A stretch of 49,605 nucleotides of DNA, from NCBI GenBank assembly GCA_964428205.1, contig CAYRXE010000003.1, positions 1 through 49,605 of the forward strand, given 5' to 3'. The stretch comes from CAYRXE01 sp964428205. GTDB lineage: Bacteria; Patescibacteriota; Gracilibacteria; Peribacterales; Peribacteraceae. Under the pieces are notes generated by a model that saw only the letters and a list, made by a program, of their open reading frames with translations, did not search any database and had not been told where the DNA came from. Below, in pieces: positions 24,311 through 31,730 of this stretch. Within the stretch, counting starts at the first letter, position 1; each line of letters begins with the position of its first letter. The position numbers and the translations under genes are program-made.

Positions 24311-25341
24311 ACGTGTGAGGGGAAATCGGAAACCTCGACCGGGAGAGGTGTGCGATCCATGAGGGTGTGCATCTCGGTGTCGGTGAGGAGTGACTCTTGA
24401 GCGCCAAAGCTGCTCAACACACTCTTCGCATTTATTGTACCCGCACGCAGCATTTCGGGCAAGGTCATGCCCTGAATTTTGGCCCACGTAACACCTGTTC
24501 CAAAGGCATCCCCTGCTCCGGTGGTATCGACAATCGAAGACACAGAATCAGAAACACAACGGTAGAGTTTTTGACCATCAGTTGCCGTCACTCCGCGTGC
24601 TCCATCGGTAATACAGACGACTTGCACACCAGTCTTGATGAGAAGCTGCAATGCTTCCAGTACGTCGGTTGCTCCGGTGAATGCGAGTGCTTCTTCGAGG
24701 TTCACAAAGAGGAGGCTCGTCTTGGCGAGGAGCTTCTTCACCTCCGTATCTGCAATTCCCTTTTTAATGTGGCAGCCTCCCGGGTTCCAACTGAGGCCCG
24801 GAGCATTGGGCTTCCCAAGGATCTCTAAGAGGTCATCTTCGATGATGCAGCTGCGATCGTGAATGTGATTGAGGAAGATCCAATCACACGAGAAAGCTTT
24901 GGATTTATCAAAGACCGCATCGTGCATGTGACTGTTCGTACCGGATTCGTACAGGATCACGCGTTCGCCGCTACCTGCCGAAAGGATGAGTGAGAAGCTC
25001 GTCATTTCGCCTTCGACAATCGTTGCAGGCGTGGCATCCACGCCTTCTTTGGCAAAGTTCTTGAGCAAGTGATCACCCCATTGATCCGAACCTACGATGC
25101 CGCAGAAGCTGGCTTCACAACCAAGACGGTTGAGACCGACGGATGTGTTCGCAGCTCCCCCGCCGCATGTTTCGATGACTCCCTCGAGCGGAATCTTGGC
25201 ACCGAGTGGAAAGTGCAATGCCTTACCGGATGGATCCACGTTCGACGTACCTGTGCGCACAAAAAGATCGTACGTCGCACCTCCGATTGAAAGTGTCTTC
25301 TTCTTGTTCTGGGGCCTCTTATTGTTAGGTGTGTGTGTCAT
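24307..25341 (-). CDS. PfkB/ribokinase-family carbohydrate kinase
   Basis: 344 residues. Family features are present: the N-terminal GGATYDLFV strand, ETCGGGAANTSVGLNRLG, and the C-terminal signature DTTGAGDAFGTG containing the catalytic Asp. It should phosphorylate a sugar or nucleoside with ATP; adenosine-kinase-like and ribokinase-like members cannot be separated here. It begins 13 bp after the surface-protein gene and its TGA overlaps the next ATG, so it belongs to a minus-strand operon. Confidence 0.88.
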   Translation of the reverse strand: MTHTPNNKRPQNKKKTLSIGGATYDLFVRTGTSNVDPSGKALHFPLGAKIPLEGVIETCGGGAANTSVGLNRLGCEASFCGIVGSDQWGDHLLKNFAKEGVDATPATIVEGEMTSFSLILSAGSGERVILYESGTNSHMHDAVFDKSKAFSCDWIFLNHIHDRSCIIEDDLLEILGKPNAPGLSWNPGGCHIKKGIADTEVKKLLAKTSLLFVNLEEALAFTGATDVLEALQLLIKTGVQVVCITDGARGVTATDGQKLYRCVSDSVSSIVDTTGAGDAFGTGVTWAKIQGMTLPEMLRAGTINAKSVLSSFGAQESLLTDTEMHTLMDRTPLPVEVSDFPSHV

Positions 25342-25354
25342 GAACTTGTTGAGA

Positions 25355-27856
25355 TTACGAGCGGTAGCGCTGTTCCATGGAAGCCAAAAAGTTTGCAGCC
25401 TGGTTGTGCGCGACCATGCGAGAGCGCACGAAGAGCAGAGTTCCTGCAGCGGCGATCACGAAGGTCACGAGCAATGCCATGGAAGACGGTCCGCTTTCGG
25501 TTGTAGATGGAGCACCGGAGTGCAGCTCATCGGAAGGCGCGAGCAAGTCTTCGTCTGGGATGGTTCCTGTGACGGCTTCACCCGGAGTCGGGCGGAAGCC
25601 AACAGCAGCCGGCACCGTGCCTTCCACCGTGGCAGCCTGATCGAAGATCGGCTCACCCGTGAGGGCGATGGGTGTAAGACGTGCCATGTAGGTCACGCCA
25701 GGGAGCAGGTCGCGTGCGACCACCTCACGCGCGGCACCATTGATGAGGCGCTTTTCGGTGAGCTTATCGACACCGTACTCGAGCACGAATGCAGCGAGTT
25801 CAATGTCATTGGGGTAGAGCCACTTAAAGCGAAGGGCATCTGTTTCTGCCGAAGCCGAGAGCTTGAGTCCCAAGGGGCGCAAGGTCACGAATTCGCTTTT
25901 ATCCACGCTCTCGCTGCCGTCTTTGCTGTTCATAGCGGTGACCGCAAAGTAGTACTGCGTGCTGGCTTCGAGATCGGCGATGTCCACCTGCGTTGGTGGT
26001 GGGTTACCAACCGGTGTTGGGATGGTGAGCAAGTTCTGCGGGGTCTTACCAACGTAGATGTTGTAGGAGTCCGCACCTTCAACCGGGTTCCAACTGAGCG
26101 TGACTTTGTTCGCGTTGATGACTCCCTTCACACCCGTGACGATGGCCAACCCTGGAGGCGCAATCTTAAGTGACACACGCTGCTGCGTTGGGTTGCCGGC
26201 AATGTCGGTGACCAAGAGAGTGAGCTGATACGAACCTGCCTTAGGAGCCTGGAAGGCAGCGCGGTAGGTACCTGGCTTTGTGGCGTCTTCGATGAGCGTG
26301 TACTTCTGCTGTTCGACCGTGAGTTCGACCGTTGCCTTGCTTTCGGTATCGACAGACACGAGCACGCTGTCGCCTTCTTGCGGTTTTTCTGGTGAGAACG
26401 TGATGTTCGTCACTTCGGCAGGATTGGACTTGAGCTTGAATTTAAAGTCTCCGGAGTCGTAGCGACCGTCGGTGCTTTTGATGCGTCCCAAGTATTCGGC
26501 AGCCTGACCCACGAGGGTGACCGGGCCTTCGAAGTTACCGTTGGTATCGGTCTCGAACGTGTACTTGTCGAGCTCCGCACCAATGAATGTTCCTTCGAGA
26601 TCGGTGAGACGTGGACCCTTCCCTTTCACAATGATCTTCGTAGAACCTACGTAACCTTTGGGGCTGATGATCTCGATGCGGTTGCTGTCGAGAATCACGT
26701 TGTCCCCTGCGACCGTGACGGTGATTTCGCCGGAGCGTGCTTGTTCTCCCGTCACAAGTTCTTTCACGAAGACGGTCTGCTCGCCTGCGGTGCGGAACAC
26801 CAAGTTGAGCGCGCCGTTGTACACACCCAAGCGCTGTGGCGTGAAGGTGATACGACCCTCGCCGTTATCGCCCAAGCCGGAGCCTGGGAGTGTGGCATTT
26901 TTATCTGTGGAATCCACAGACACGGTGCCGGTGTAGTCCTGCACCGTGCGTCCGTTTTTATCGACGGCCGTCACGATGAGGTTGAGTGCATTCAGTGTGC
27001 GAATGCCTTCCTTAGGTGTGATCTCCACCGTGAAGTGATCAAGCTCTCCAAAAGTCTGTGTTTGTGCAGCGAAGTTGCCAAACAAGCTCGCACCGAGCGA
27101 TGGGTCATATGCACCATATGGCTGCATGTATGGATATGGCGGGTAGTACGGCATGTACGGGTAGCCCATGCCATAGCCTGGCATGGCGGCCGCACCCAGT
27201 TCTGCACCAGCAGGCAGACCAAAAGCATCGGCACTGATAGTGACTTTTTCTTGGAGTGTGAGTGCAGAGAGCAAATCAAATGCGGTGAGCGACATGCTTC
27301 CTGCTTTCGTGGTCTTCACCGTGAACGTGATGGAACCTGTGTCATCTGTCGTACTCGAAGACGCGCGAATTTGGTCTTCGCTGCGGCTCGAAATAAGTTC
27401 GACCGGGCGACCGCCAAGTCCGTTTCCAAAACGATCCATCAACGTGACGGTAACGGTTGCACTCTCGCGACCATCGGGAGAAATGCGCGTGGCCGATGCG
27501 GTGACAGTCGAGTTATTGGCATCCAATTTGTCTGCGAGCACATTGAACGACACCGATGCTGCGGCAGTTCCACCCACCGTCATCGTGGCGGTGTAGAGAC
27601 CTGCTTCCTGCACCTGTGTACCAAGGATGCGCACAGCAGCTTTGCCTTGTCCGTTGATGGTAAACGGCAGCAAGAAGGACCTGCTCGTAGGACTCGTGAT
27701 CTTGAGCGTGCCCGAGGTATTCACCGCCAAACCTTCAATTACAGCTTCTCCGCCAATGCCTGCGACCATCTCACTTACGCGCAGCGTCGCGGTCGCAGCA
27801 CTTCCCAACGTTGGGATGAGTAGCAGGGCCACGAGGATGCTCAGGCGTAACTTCAT
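25355..27856 (-). CDS. Large Ig-like/fibronectin III surface protein with C-terminal membrane anchor
   Basis: 833 residues. A cleavable signal peptide (LSILVALLLIPTLGSA) is followed by repeated Ig-like/Big_1-type beta-sandwich domains (TVTLMDRFGNGLGGRPVEL and VTAVDKNGRTVQDYTGTV are typical strands). A Tyr/Pro/Met/Gly-rich spacer lies near residue 230 (YPYMPYYPPYPYM). A fibronectin III domain follows (KVTLSWNPVEGADSYNIYVG), then one membrane helix at about 792-812 and a short cytoplasmic tail. It probably serves adhesion or envelope structure. TACAAT lies 11 nt upstream and AAGGA just before the ATG. Confidence 0.85.
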   Translation of the reverse strand: MKLRLSILVALLLIPTLGSAATATLRVSEMVAGIGGEAVIEGLAVNTSGTLKITSPTSRSFLLPFTINGQGKAAVRILGTQVQEAGLYTATMTVGGTAAASVSFNVLADKLDANNSTVTASATRISPDGRESATVTVTLMDRFGNGLGGRPVELISSRSEDQIRASSSTTDDTGSITFTVKTTKAGSMSLTAFDLLSALTLQEKVTISADAFGLPAGAELGAAAMPGYGMGYPYMPYYPPYPYMQPYGAYDPSLGASLFGNFAAQTQTFGELDHFTVEITPKEGIRTLNALNLIVTAVDKNGRTVQDYTGTVSVDSTDKNATLPGSGLGDNGEGRITFTPQRLGVYNGALNLVFRTAGEQTVFVKELVTGEQARSGEITVTVAGDNVILDSNRIEIISPKGYVGSTKIIVKGKGPRLTDLEGTFIGAELDKYTFETDTNGNFEGPVTLVGQAAEYLGRIKSTDGRYDSGDFKFKLKSNPAEVTNITFSPEKPQEGDSVLVSVDTESKATVELTVEQQKYTLIEDATKPGTYRAAFQAPKAGSYQLTLLVTDIAGNPTQQRVSLKIAPPGLAIVTGVKGVINANKVTLSWNPVEGADSYNIYVGKTPQNLLTIPTPVGNPPPTQVDIADLEASTQYYFAVTAMNSKDGSESVDKSEFVTLRPLGLKLSASAETDALRFKWLYPNDIELAAFVLEYGVDKLTEKRLINGAAREVVARDLLPGVTYMARLTPIALTGEPIFDQAATVEGTVPAAVGFRPTPGEAVTGTIPDEDLLAPSDELHSGAPSTTESGPSSMALLVTFVIAAAGTLLFVRSRMVAHNQAANFLASMEQRYRS

Positions 27857-27986
27857 AGTTTCCTTTTATTGTAGCCTAGAATCGCGCATTCTCCCACTCC
27901 TGTGGAGAGGAACAGACCACGATACGCTTTACTGTCTAGATCTTTTTTCGTCTCATCCTGCTGCGAAAAAGTATCCTCTACGCCAT

Positions 27987-28568
27987 ATGCGCAAACTCAT
28001 CACCCTCCTCTCTCTCCCTATCCTTCTCGCTTCCTGTTCGGGAAGTGGCGGTACGGGCACGCAGGCTGCCTGCAAACAGCAATTCTGGGATGGCACCATG
28101 GGGGTGTGTCTGCCCACAAATTGGAAAGTGGTGGATCGCGAAACACTCACCAGTCGCGGTGTGCCGGATGAAGTCACTGCAGCATTTCAATCGTCTGCGG
28201 TCGTCGCAGGTCAGAATCCAACCGTCACGGTAACGAAAGAAACGTTGCAGAGCGATTTGGATCCCGTGGGCTACAGCCAGGCGAGCATTCGTTCGGTGGC
28301 GTCTCTCCCCGGATACAAATTGATCGATACACGCGCCGTGAAAATCGAAGGAAAGAATTTGGAGCTGCATGTGTTTTCGGCAAAGCCATTACCCGAAGAA
28401 CCCGAACGTCGCTTTTACCAGTTGAGCACGACCAATAAGAGTATTGGCTACACGCTCACCGCTCTCACTCCTCTCTCGGTAAGTAGCTCTCTCGAAACCG
28501 AAGTGCTCACCATCATGCGTTCGCTCGTGTTCACAGACCCGGCAGAGAACGCAGCAGCCGCGGAGTAG
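27987..28568 (+). CDS. Lipoprotein of unknown function
   Basis: 193 residues from ATG 27987, selected because the signal peptide (MRKLITLLSLPILLASC) starts there. The lipobox Cys17 is followed by a Ser/Gly linker. The mature part starts with a short disulfide-sized loop (CKQQFWDGTMGVCLP), then WKVVDRETL and VTVTKETLQSDLDP, and later YQLSTTNKSIGYTLTALTP. This resembles PsbP/DUF1795-like beta-sandwich lipoproteins, but I cannot be sure. TATCCT lies 9 nt before the ATG. It is followed on the other strand by two tRNAs. Confidence 0.75.
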   Translation: MRKLITLLSLPILLASCSGSGGTGTQAACKQQFWDGTMGVCLPTNWKVVDRETLTSRGVPDEVTAAFQSSAVVAGQNPTVTVTKETLQSDLDPVGYSQASIRSVASLPGYKLIDTRAVKIEGKNLELHVFSAKPLPEEPERRFYQLSTTNKSIGYTLTALTPLSVSSSLETEVLTIMRSLVFTDPAENAAAAE

Positions 28569-28581
28569 GCGCACGACAAAA

Positions 28582-28656
28582 TGGAGGTGCCGGCGAGGAT
28601 CGCACTCGCGCATGGGGGATTTGCAGTCCCCTGCCTTACTGCTTGGCTACGGCACC
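28582..28656 (-). tRNA. tRNA-Cys (GCA) with altered D and T loops
   Basis: A 75-nt cloverleaf on the minus strand: acceptor GGTGCCG/CGGCACC, discriminator T and encoded CCA, anticodon arm GGGGA/TCCCC with loop CTGCAAA (GCA). The T loop reads TGCGATC where TTCGATC is the norm, so position 55 is G. The D loop reads AAGCAGTAA where AAGTGGTAA is common, so the usual G18 appears to be A. These two positions normally form the conserved G18-Psi55 pair. Identity elements for Cys (T73, GCA) are intact. Confidence 0.9.
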
Positions 28657-28690
28657 CCAGAGCATGAGCGATTTCGTGAATGATCTTCTG

Positions 28691-28765
28691 TGGTGGAGCT
28701 GAGGGGACTCGAACCCCTAACCCCCTGCTTGCAAAGCAGGTGCTCTACCATTGAGCTACAGCCCC
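28691..28765 (-). tRNA. tRNA-Ala (anticodon TGC)
   Basis: A 75-nt cloverleaf on the minus strand: acceptor GGGGCTG/CAGCTCC with the Ala G3-T70 pair, D arm GCTC/GAGC, anticodon arm CCTGC/GCAGG with loop TTTGCAA, T arm AGGGG/CCCCT with loop TTCGAGT, discriminator A and CCA. Its first 17 nt and 12 nt of leader are duplicated upstream at 28844-28872. Confidence 0.95.
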
Positions 28766-28799
28766 ATAGAAATGGGCATTGATGATACTATAGAAAACG

Positions 28800-28872
28800 A
28801 CCGAGCAAATTTCTTTATACGACTCGCGCAAGCGCTCGTCGGTCATTGAGCTACAGCCCCATAGAAATGGGC
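28800..28872 (-). repeat. Duplicated 5' end of tRNA-Ala with an adjoining palindrome
   Basis: 28844-28872 repeats 28749-28777 exactly (29 bp): 12 nt of leader plus the first 17 nt of tRNA-Ala. The spacer holds a hairpin at about 28801-28846: outer GACCGA/TCGGTC, inner CGAC-TC-GCGC against GCGC-TC-GTCG around AA. The fragment breaks off in the D loop exactly at this palindrome. The rest of 28873-28979 shows nothing I can support. Confidence 0.8.
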
Positions 28873-28979
28873 CAATTTCGTGAAGGATGAAAGATCTACG
28901 TCAACAAATGACCAGGACGTTGCCGCAGTCTACACGAGCAAAACGTCTTTTCCAGAGATAACTGGATGACTCAGGTACC

Positions 28980-29246
28980 TTAAATTCCCATGCCTGCATC
29001 CGCTGGAGCAGACCTATTTAAACCAGGAATCAGATACTTCACCCATCCAAAGAACATGTCGGAAGTTCCTGTGAGAGTCGTGAAGCTCCAGAAGAAAATG
29101 AACACCGAGAGAATGATGATGCAGTTGTAGACGCCTCCGACTTTAAGCATCCAATCTGCTTCGCCGATTTCATCACCAATACGCTGACGATACTTGAGCA
29201 AGAAAAACGCAGCGACAACCCCGATAATTGCGAGTACGTACTGCAT
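28980..29246 (-). CDS. Small two-helix membrane protein
   Basis: 88 residues. Helix 1 is YVLAIIGVVAAFFLLKY and helix 2 CIIILSVFIFFWSFTTL; between them is a short loop with acidic residues (GDEIGEADW). A hydrophobic amphipathic segment (FFGWVKYLIPGL) precedes the C-terminus. No family recognised. Its ATG overlaps the trxA stop by 1 bp (TAATG), so it is translated with thioredoxin and may be a membrane partner of a redox process, but that is only contextual. Confidence 0.75.
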   Translation of the reverse strand: MQYVLAIIGVVAAFFLLKYRQRIGDEIGEADWMLKVGGVYNCIIILSVFIFFWSFTTLTGTSDMFFGWVKYLIPGLNRSAPADAGMGI

Positions 29247-29566
29247 TAGGCGATGAGGGCGTCGAGTTCCTTTTTGAAGTCCTCTTTCGAACGTCCGCCG
29301 ACGAATGTTTTGAATGGCTGACCACCCTTGAAGAGCACGAACGTTGGGATGCTCATCACGCCAAATTGCTGAGGCACATCATTGTTCTCATCGACGTTGA
29401 TTTTGGTGAACTTCACCTTGCCTGCGTACTCCATTTCGAGCTCTTCCAAAATAGGCATCGTCGCCTTGCAAGGACCGCACCACGGAGCCCAAAAGTCGAG
29501 AATCACCGGCAGGGAAGCCTGGCTGATTTCGGTAGTAAATTCTGCGTCTGTAATGGGGGTGGGCAT
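29246..29566 (-). CDS. trxA: Thioredoxin
   Basis: 106 residues from ATG 29564-29566; an in-frame upstream extension to 29605 abuts pgi and does not match thioredoxins. Active site FWAPWCGPCKATMPIL (C-G-P-C) and the cis-Pro loop VMSIPTFVLFKGG are canonical, as is VDENNDVPQQFG. It is a cytoplasmic dithiol reductant for reductases and damaged proteins. It lies between pgi (38 bp upstream) and the small membrane protein gene. Confidence 0.95.
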   Translation of the reverse strand: MPTPITDAEFTTEISQASLPVILDFWAPWCGPCKATMPILEELEMEYAGKVKFTKINVDENNDVPQQFGVMSIPTFVLFKGGQPFKTFVGGRSKEDFKKELDALIA

Positions 29567-29604
29567 GAACGAATTGGGAACGGGACGTGAGTGTATCAGA
29601 AACA

Positions 29605-30876
29605 CTATGCCGACAAAATTTCTCGGGTGATTTTTTTACCAATCTCTACTCCGGGCTGACCGTAGGGATCTATGCGATACAGCTTGCCCAGGAACACGAC
29701 TTCGGCGAGCAGTAAGAAGAAGAGTTGACCCAGGTGATACGCATCGAGACGTGTGAGCGCGACACTCACCCATGCACGCTTTGCTTTGGTGAGTCCCCTA
29801 CTCGTACCTTCGAAGGCGGCATCCAACAGATCACCAAAAGATTTCTGCGAAATAAATGCCCATGACTCGTCGACATCTTTGGGAACGTACACTTCTTCTT
29901 TCTCCAATTCGCGGATGAACACGTGCCACTGCTTGCGTGGACCTTCCATCCACTGCTGCAGTAATGAATGCTGATCTTGCGTGCCTACGGCTGCCAAAGG
30001 GATGGGATTTTTAGAATCCGTCTTACCCAAACTTTCGGCTACCAGCTGCTGATTCCAGCGGGTCAGAGACCTCAGCCTTCCGCTGTACGACATGATCACG
30101 CGCACGGGGTAATTCTTCTTCGTATCCATGAGGTACTGCACGGTCGCGAGGAGTGCTGCGGGGTTCTCTTCTAAGGAAGTCTTCTGACACAAGGTGTCCA
30201 TGTCTTTACCGCCGCGCACAAAGCGATCGATGTCGACTCCCATGAGTGCAAGCGGGAGCAAACCCACTGGCGTGAAGATGCAGTAACGACCACCGACTCC
30301 CGGTGGAATATCGAGGGTCATGATGTCGTACTCGCGAGCAAAGCGCTTCAGGTTTCCCTGTGCTGGATCCGTGACGGCAATGACGCGTGTGAATGCTTTT
30401 TTGCCGAGTGCTTTGCGCAACTTATCGAGACAGAAAAAGAAGATGCTCATGGGCTCCAGCGTGTCGCCGGATTTACTGGCGCACACCACAAGCGTGCTCT
30501 TCCAGTCCACAGACTTGAGAGTCGTGGTGAGGATGGCAGGATCAATGGAATCGAGGACGACAAAGTGCACCGGAGATTGTGCTGCAAAGACCTCTCCCAA
30601 TACCTGCGGACCAAGCGAGGAACCTCCTATACCAATCCATAGGACGGTTTTGATGTTCTCGGCTTTGTACTTCATGGCGACCGCTTTTACGGCTTCGACC
30701 GTCTTCTTTTGATACGGATCCATGGACCATGCGTGGTCCCCGTTCGAACGCTCTTTGAGCCACGACTCAATGTTCTTTCTCATCGGTGTGCGCATGTCGG
30801 CAATCTCTTGTGCAGTCAGACCCATCGCAGGTGTGATGGACTTCGCGAGTGCGCCGGAGATATCGAGATGTAACAT
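29605..30876 (-). CDS. pgi: Glucose-6-phosphate isomerase
   Basis: 423 residues, in the short bacterial PGI class. LWIGIGGSSLGPQVL is the first sugar-phosphate motif; CASKSGDTLEPMSIF binds phosphate, and GGRYCIFTPVGLLPLALMG is the second conserved region. A catalytic Glu appears in GTQDQHSLLQQWMEGP with the typical H-x-L-x-Q. It interconverts glucose-6-phosphate and fructose-6-phosphate and would take up the glucose released by the GH15/GH57 enzymes after phosphorylation. It is first in a run with trxA. A hairpin-rich spacer separates it from ruvA. Confidence 0.93.
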   Translation of the reverse strand: MLHLDISGALAKSITPAMGLTAQEIADMRTPMRKNIESWLKERSNGDHAWSMDPYQKKTVEAVKAVAMKYKAENIKTVLWIGIGGSSLGPQVLGEVFAAQSPVHFVVLDSIDPAILTTTLKSVDWKSTLVVCASKSGDTLEPMSIFFFCLDKLRKALGKKAFTRVIAVTDPAQGNLKRFAREYDIMTLDIPPGVGGRYCIFTPVGLLPLALMGVDIDRFVRGGKDMDTLCQKTSLEENPAALLATVQYLMDTKKNYPVRVIMSYSGRLRSLTRWNQQLVAESLGKTDSKNPIPLAAVGTQDQHSLLQQWMEGPRKQWHVFIRELEKEEVYVPKDVDESWAFISQKSFGDLLDAAFEGTSRGLTKAKRAWVSVALTRLDAYHLGQLFFLLLAEVVFLGKLYRIDPYGQPGVEIGKKITREILSA

Positions 30877-30883
30877 TTGAATG

Positions 30884-30985
30884 AAGAATTGAGAATGTAG
30901 AATGAAGAATGAAAAGCGGAATTTTTAGCGCAGGCATCCGTGCCTGCGAACTGCGCCTATGGCGCAGAAATGGCTTACAGAAGCC
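30884..30985. repeat. GAATGAAGAATT words and three consecutive hairpins between ruvA and pgi
   Basis: 30884-30913 is built from variants of GAATGAAGAAT. Beyond it come three hairpins: CGCAGGCA/TGCCTGCG with a TCCG loop (30929-30948), CTGCGCC/GGCGCAG (30951-30967), GGCTT/AAGCC (30972-30985). On the minus strand they follow ruvA; the first is followed by CTAAAAATT, a poor terminator tail. They may end ruvA transcription or protect the mRNA 3' end. Confidence 0.6.
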
Positions 30986-30988
30986 GTT

Positions 30989-31573
30989 TTATAAGGATCG
31001 AAGTGCAGCTTCGACGCGCTGCTCAGTGGTAGCAAGTTCGGTGGGGAGATCTTTGAGTGCACGAAGAATCGTCTGCGTGTCGTAGCCGAGTGTGGAGAGC
31101 GTTGCGATCGCATCTTTATCGAACTCGGCACGTGCGGCGCCACCAATCTCTGTCGAAGCACCGAGGATATCGGGCTTTTTCTCAAGCAGACTTTTGAGCT
31201 CCACTAAGAGCTTTTCTGCCGTTTTCTTTCCGACTCCCTTTACGTTGTTCAGAATGCCAAAGTCTTCGTCGGTAACAGCGCGGAGCAAAAGACTGCGTGG
31301 CACGTTGCACAACTCCATAGCCATCTTGGGACCAATGCCATCGAGTTTGAGGAACTCTTCGAAGAGTGTGCGACCACTCCTATCCGGAAATCCAAATAAG
31401 TCGAAACGGTCTTCGCGAACATAACTAAAAATCCAGAGCATGGCGGGTTCGCCCTCCTTCAATTCGTCCCATGTTTGGAGCGGAACGGTAACTCGGTATC
31501 CCACTCCACCGACGTCCACGTGGACCTCGGGAACATCGAGCCTGTGAATGGATCCACGCAGGTGCCCGATCAT
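30989..31573 (-). CDS. ruvA: Holliday junction helicase subunit RuvA
   Basis: 194 residues from ATG 31571-31573 (MIGHLRGSI), the conserved family start; ATGs 3 and 21 nt upstream are less likely. It has the N-terminal OB fold (VDVGGVGYRVTVP), the tandem helix-hairpin-helix region (LDGIGPKMAMELC, VKGVGKKTAEKLLVEL) and a C-terminal RuvB-binding domain (AIATLSTLGYDTQTILRAL). It tetramerises on four-way junctions and guides RuvB in branch migration. ruvB and ruvC are not in the window. Confidence 0.95.
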   Translation of the reverse strand: MIGHLRGSIHRLDVPEVHVDVGGVGYRVTVPLQTWDELKEGEPAMLWIFSYVREDRFDLFGFPDRSGRTLFEEFLKLDGIGPKMAMELCNVPRSLLLRAVTDEDFGILNNVKGVGKKTAEKLLVELKSLLEKKPDILGASTEIGGAARAEFDKDAIATLSTLGYDTQTILRALKDLPTELATTEQRVEAALRSL

Positions 31574-31631
31574 CATCTGAGATGGTAGCAACAAGATGCA
31601 CCAGAGTCAGTGCAAAATACTGGACATTCTT

Positions 31632-31699
31632 GAGGGGATTGAAGGCAATAATGGCAATGAAGAAATTGCCTTGAGTACCCCTCATTGCCCTCATTCCCC
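31632..31699. repeat. Compound inverted repeat with two mutually exclusive folds
   Basis: Fold 1: GAGGGG (31632-31637) with CCCCTC (31678-31683), and inside it AAGGCAAT (31642-31649) with ATTGCCTT (31665-31672). Fold 2: GGGGATTGAAGGCAAT (31634-31649) with ATTGCCCTCATTCCCC (31684-31699), 14 of 16 pairs. It lies between the divergent ruvA and M23 genes, upstream of the M23 -10 box and in the probable ruvA leader. Confidence 0.6.
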
Positions 31700-31713
31700 T
31701 TTTGAGAGTTTTC

Positions 31714-31722
31714 TGCTATACT
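31714..31722 (+). promoter_or_regulatory. Extended -10 box 8 nt before the M23 peptidase start
   Basis: TGCTATACT at 31714-31722, an extended -10 without a good -35. The ATG at 31731 is 8 nt downstream, so the mRNA probably starts at or next to the initiation codon. AGAGGAA before the ATG would be too close to act as a Shine-Dalgarno. Confidence 0.5.
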
Positions 31723-31730
31723 AAGAGGAA

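Noticed and set aside
26741..27823. Open frame of about 360 codons antisense to the surface protein
   Set aside because: Arg/His/Cys-rich with no protein-like pattern; the opposite strand encodes a signal peptide, Ig-like and FN3 domains and a membrane helix.
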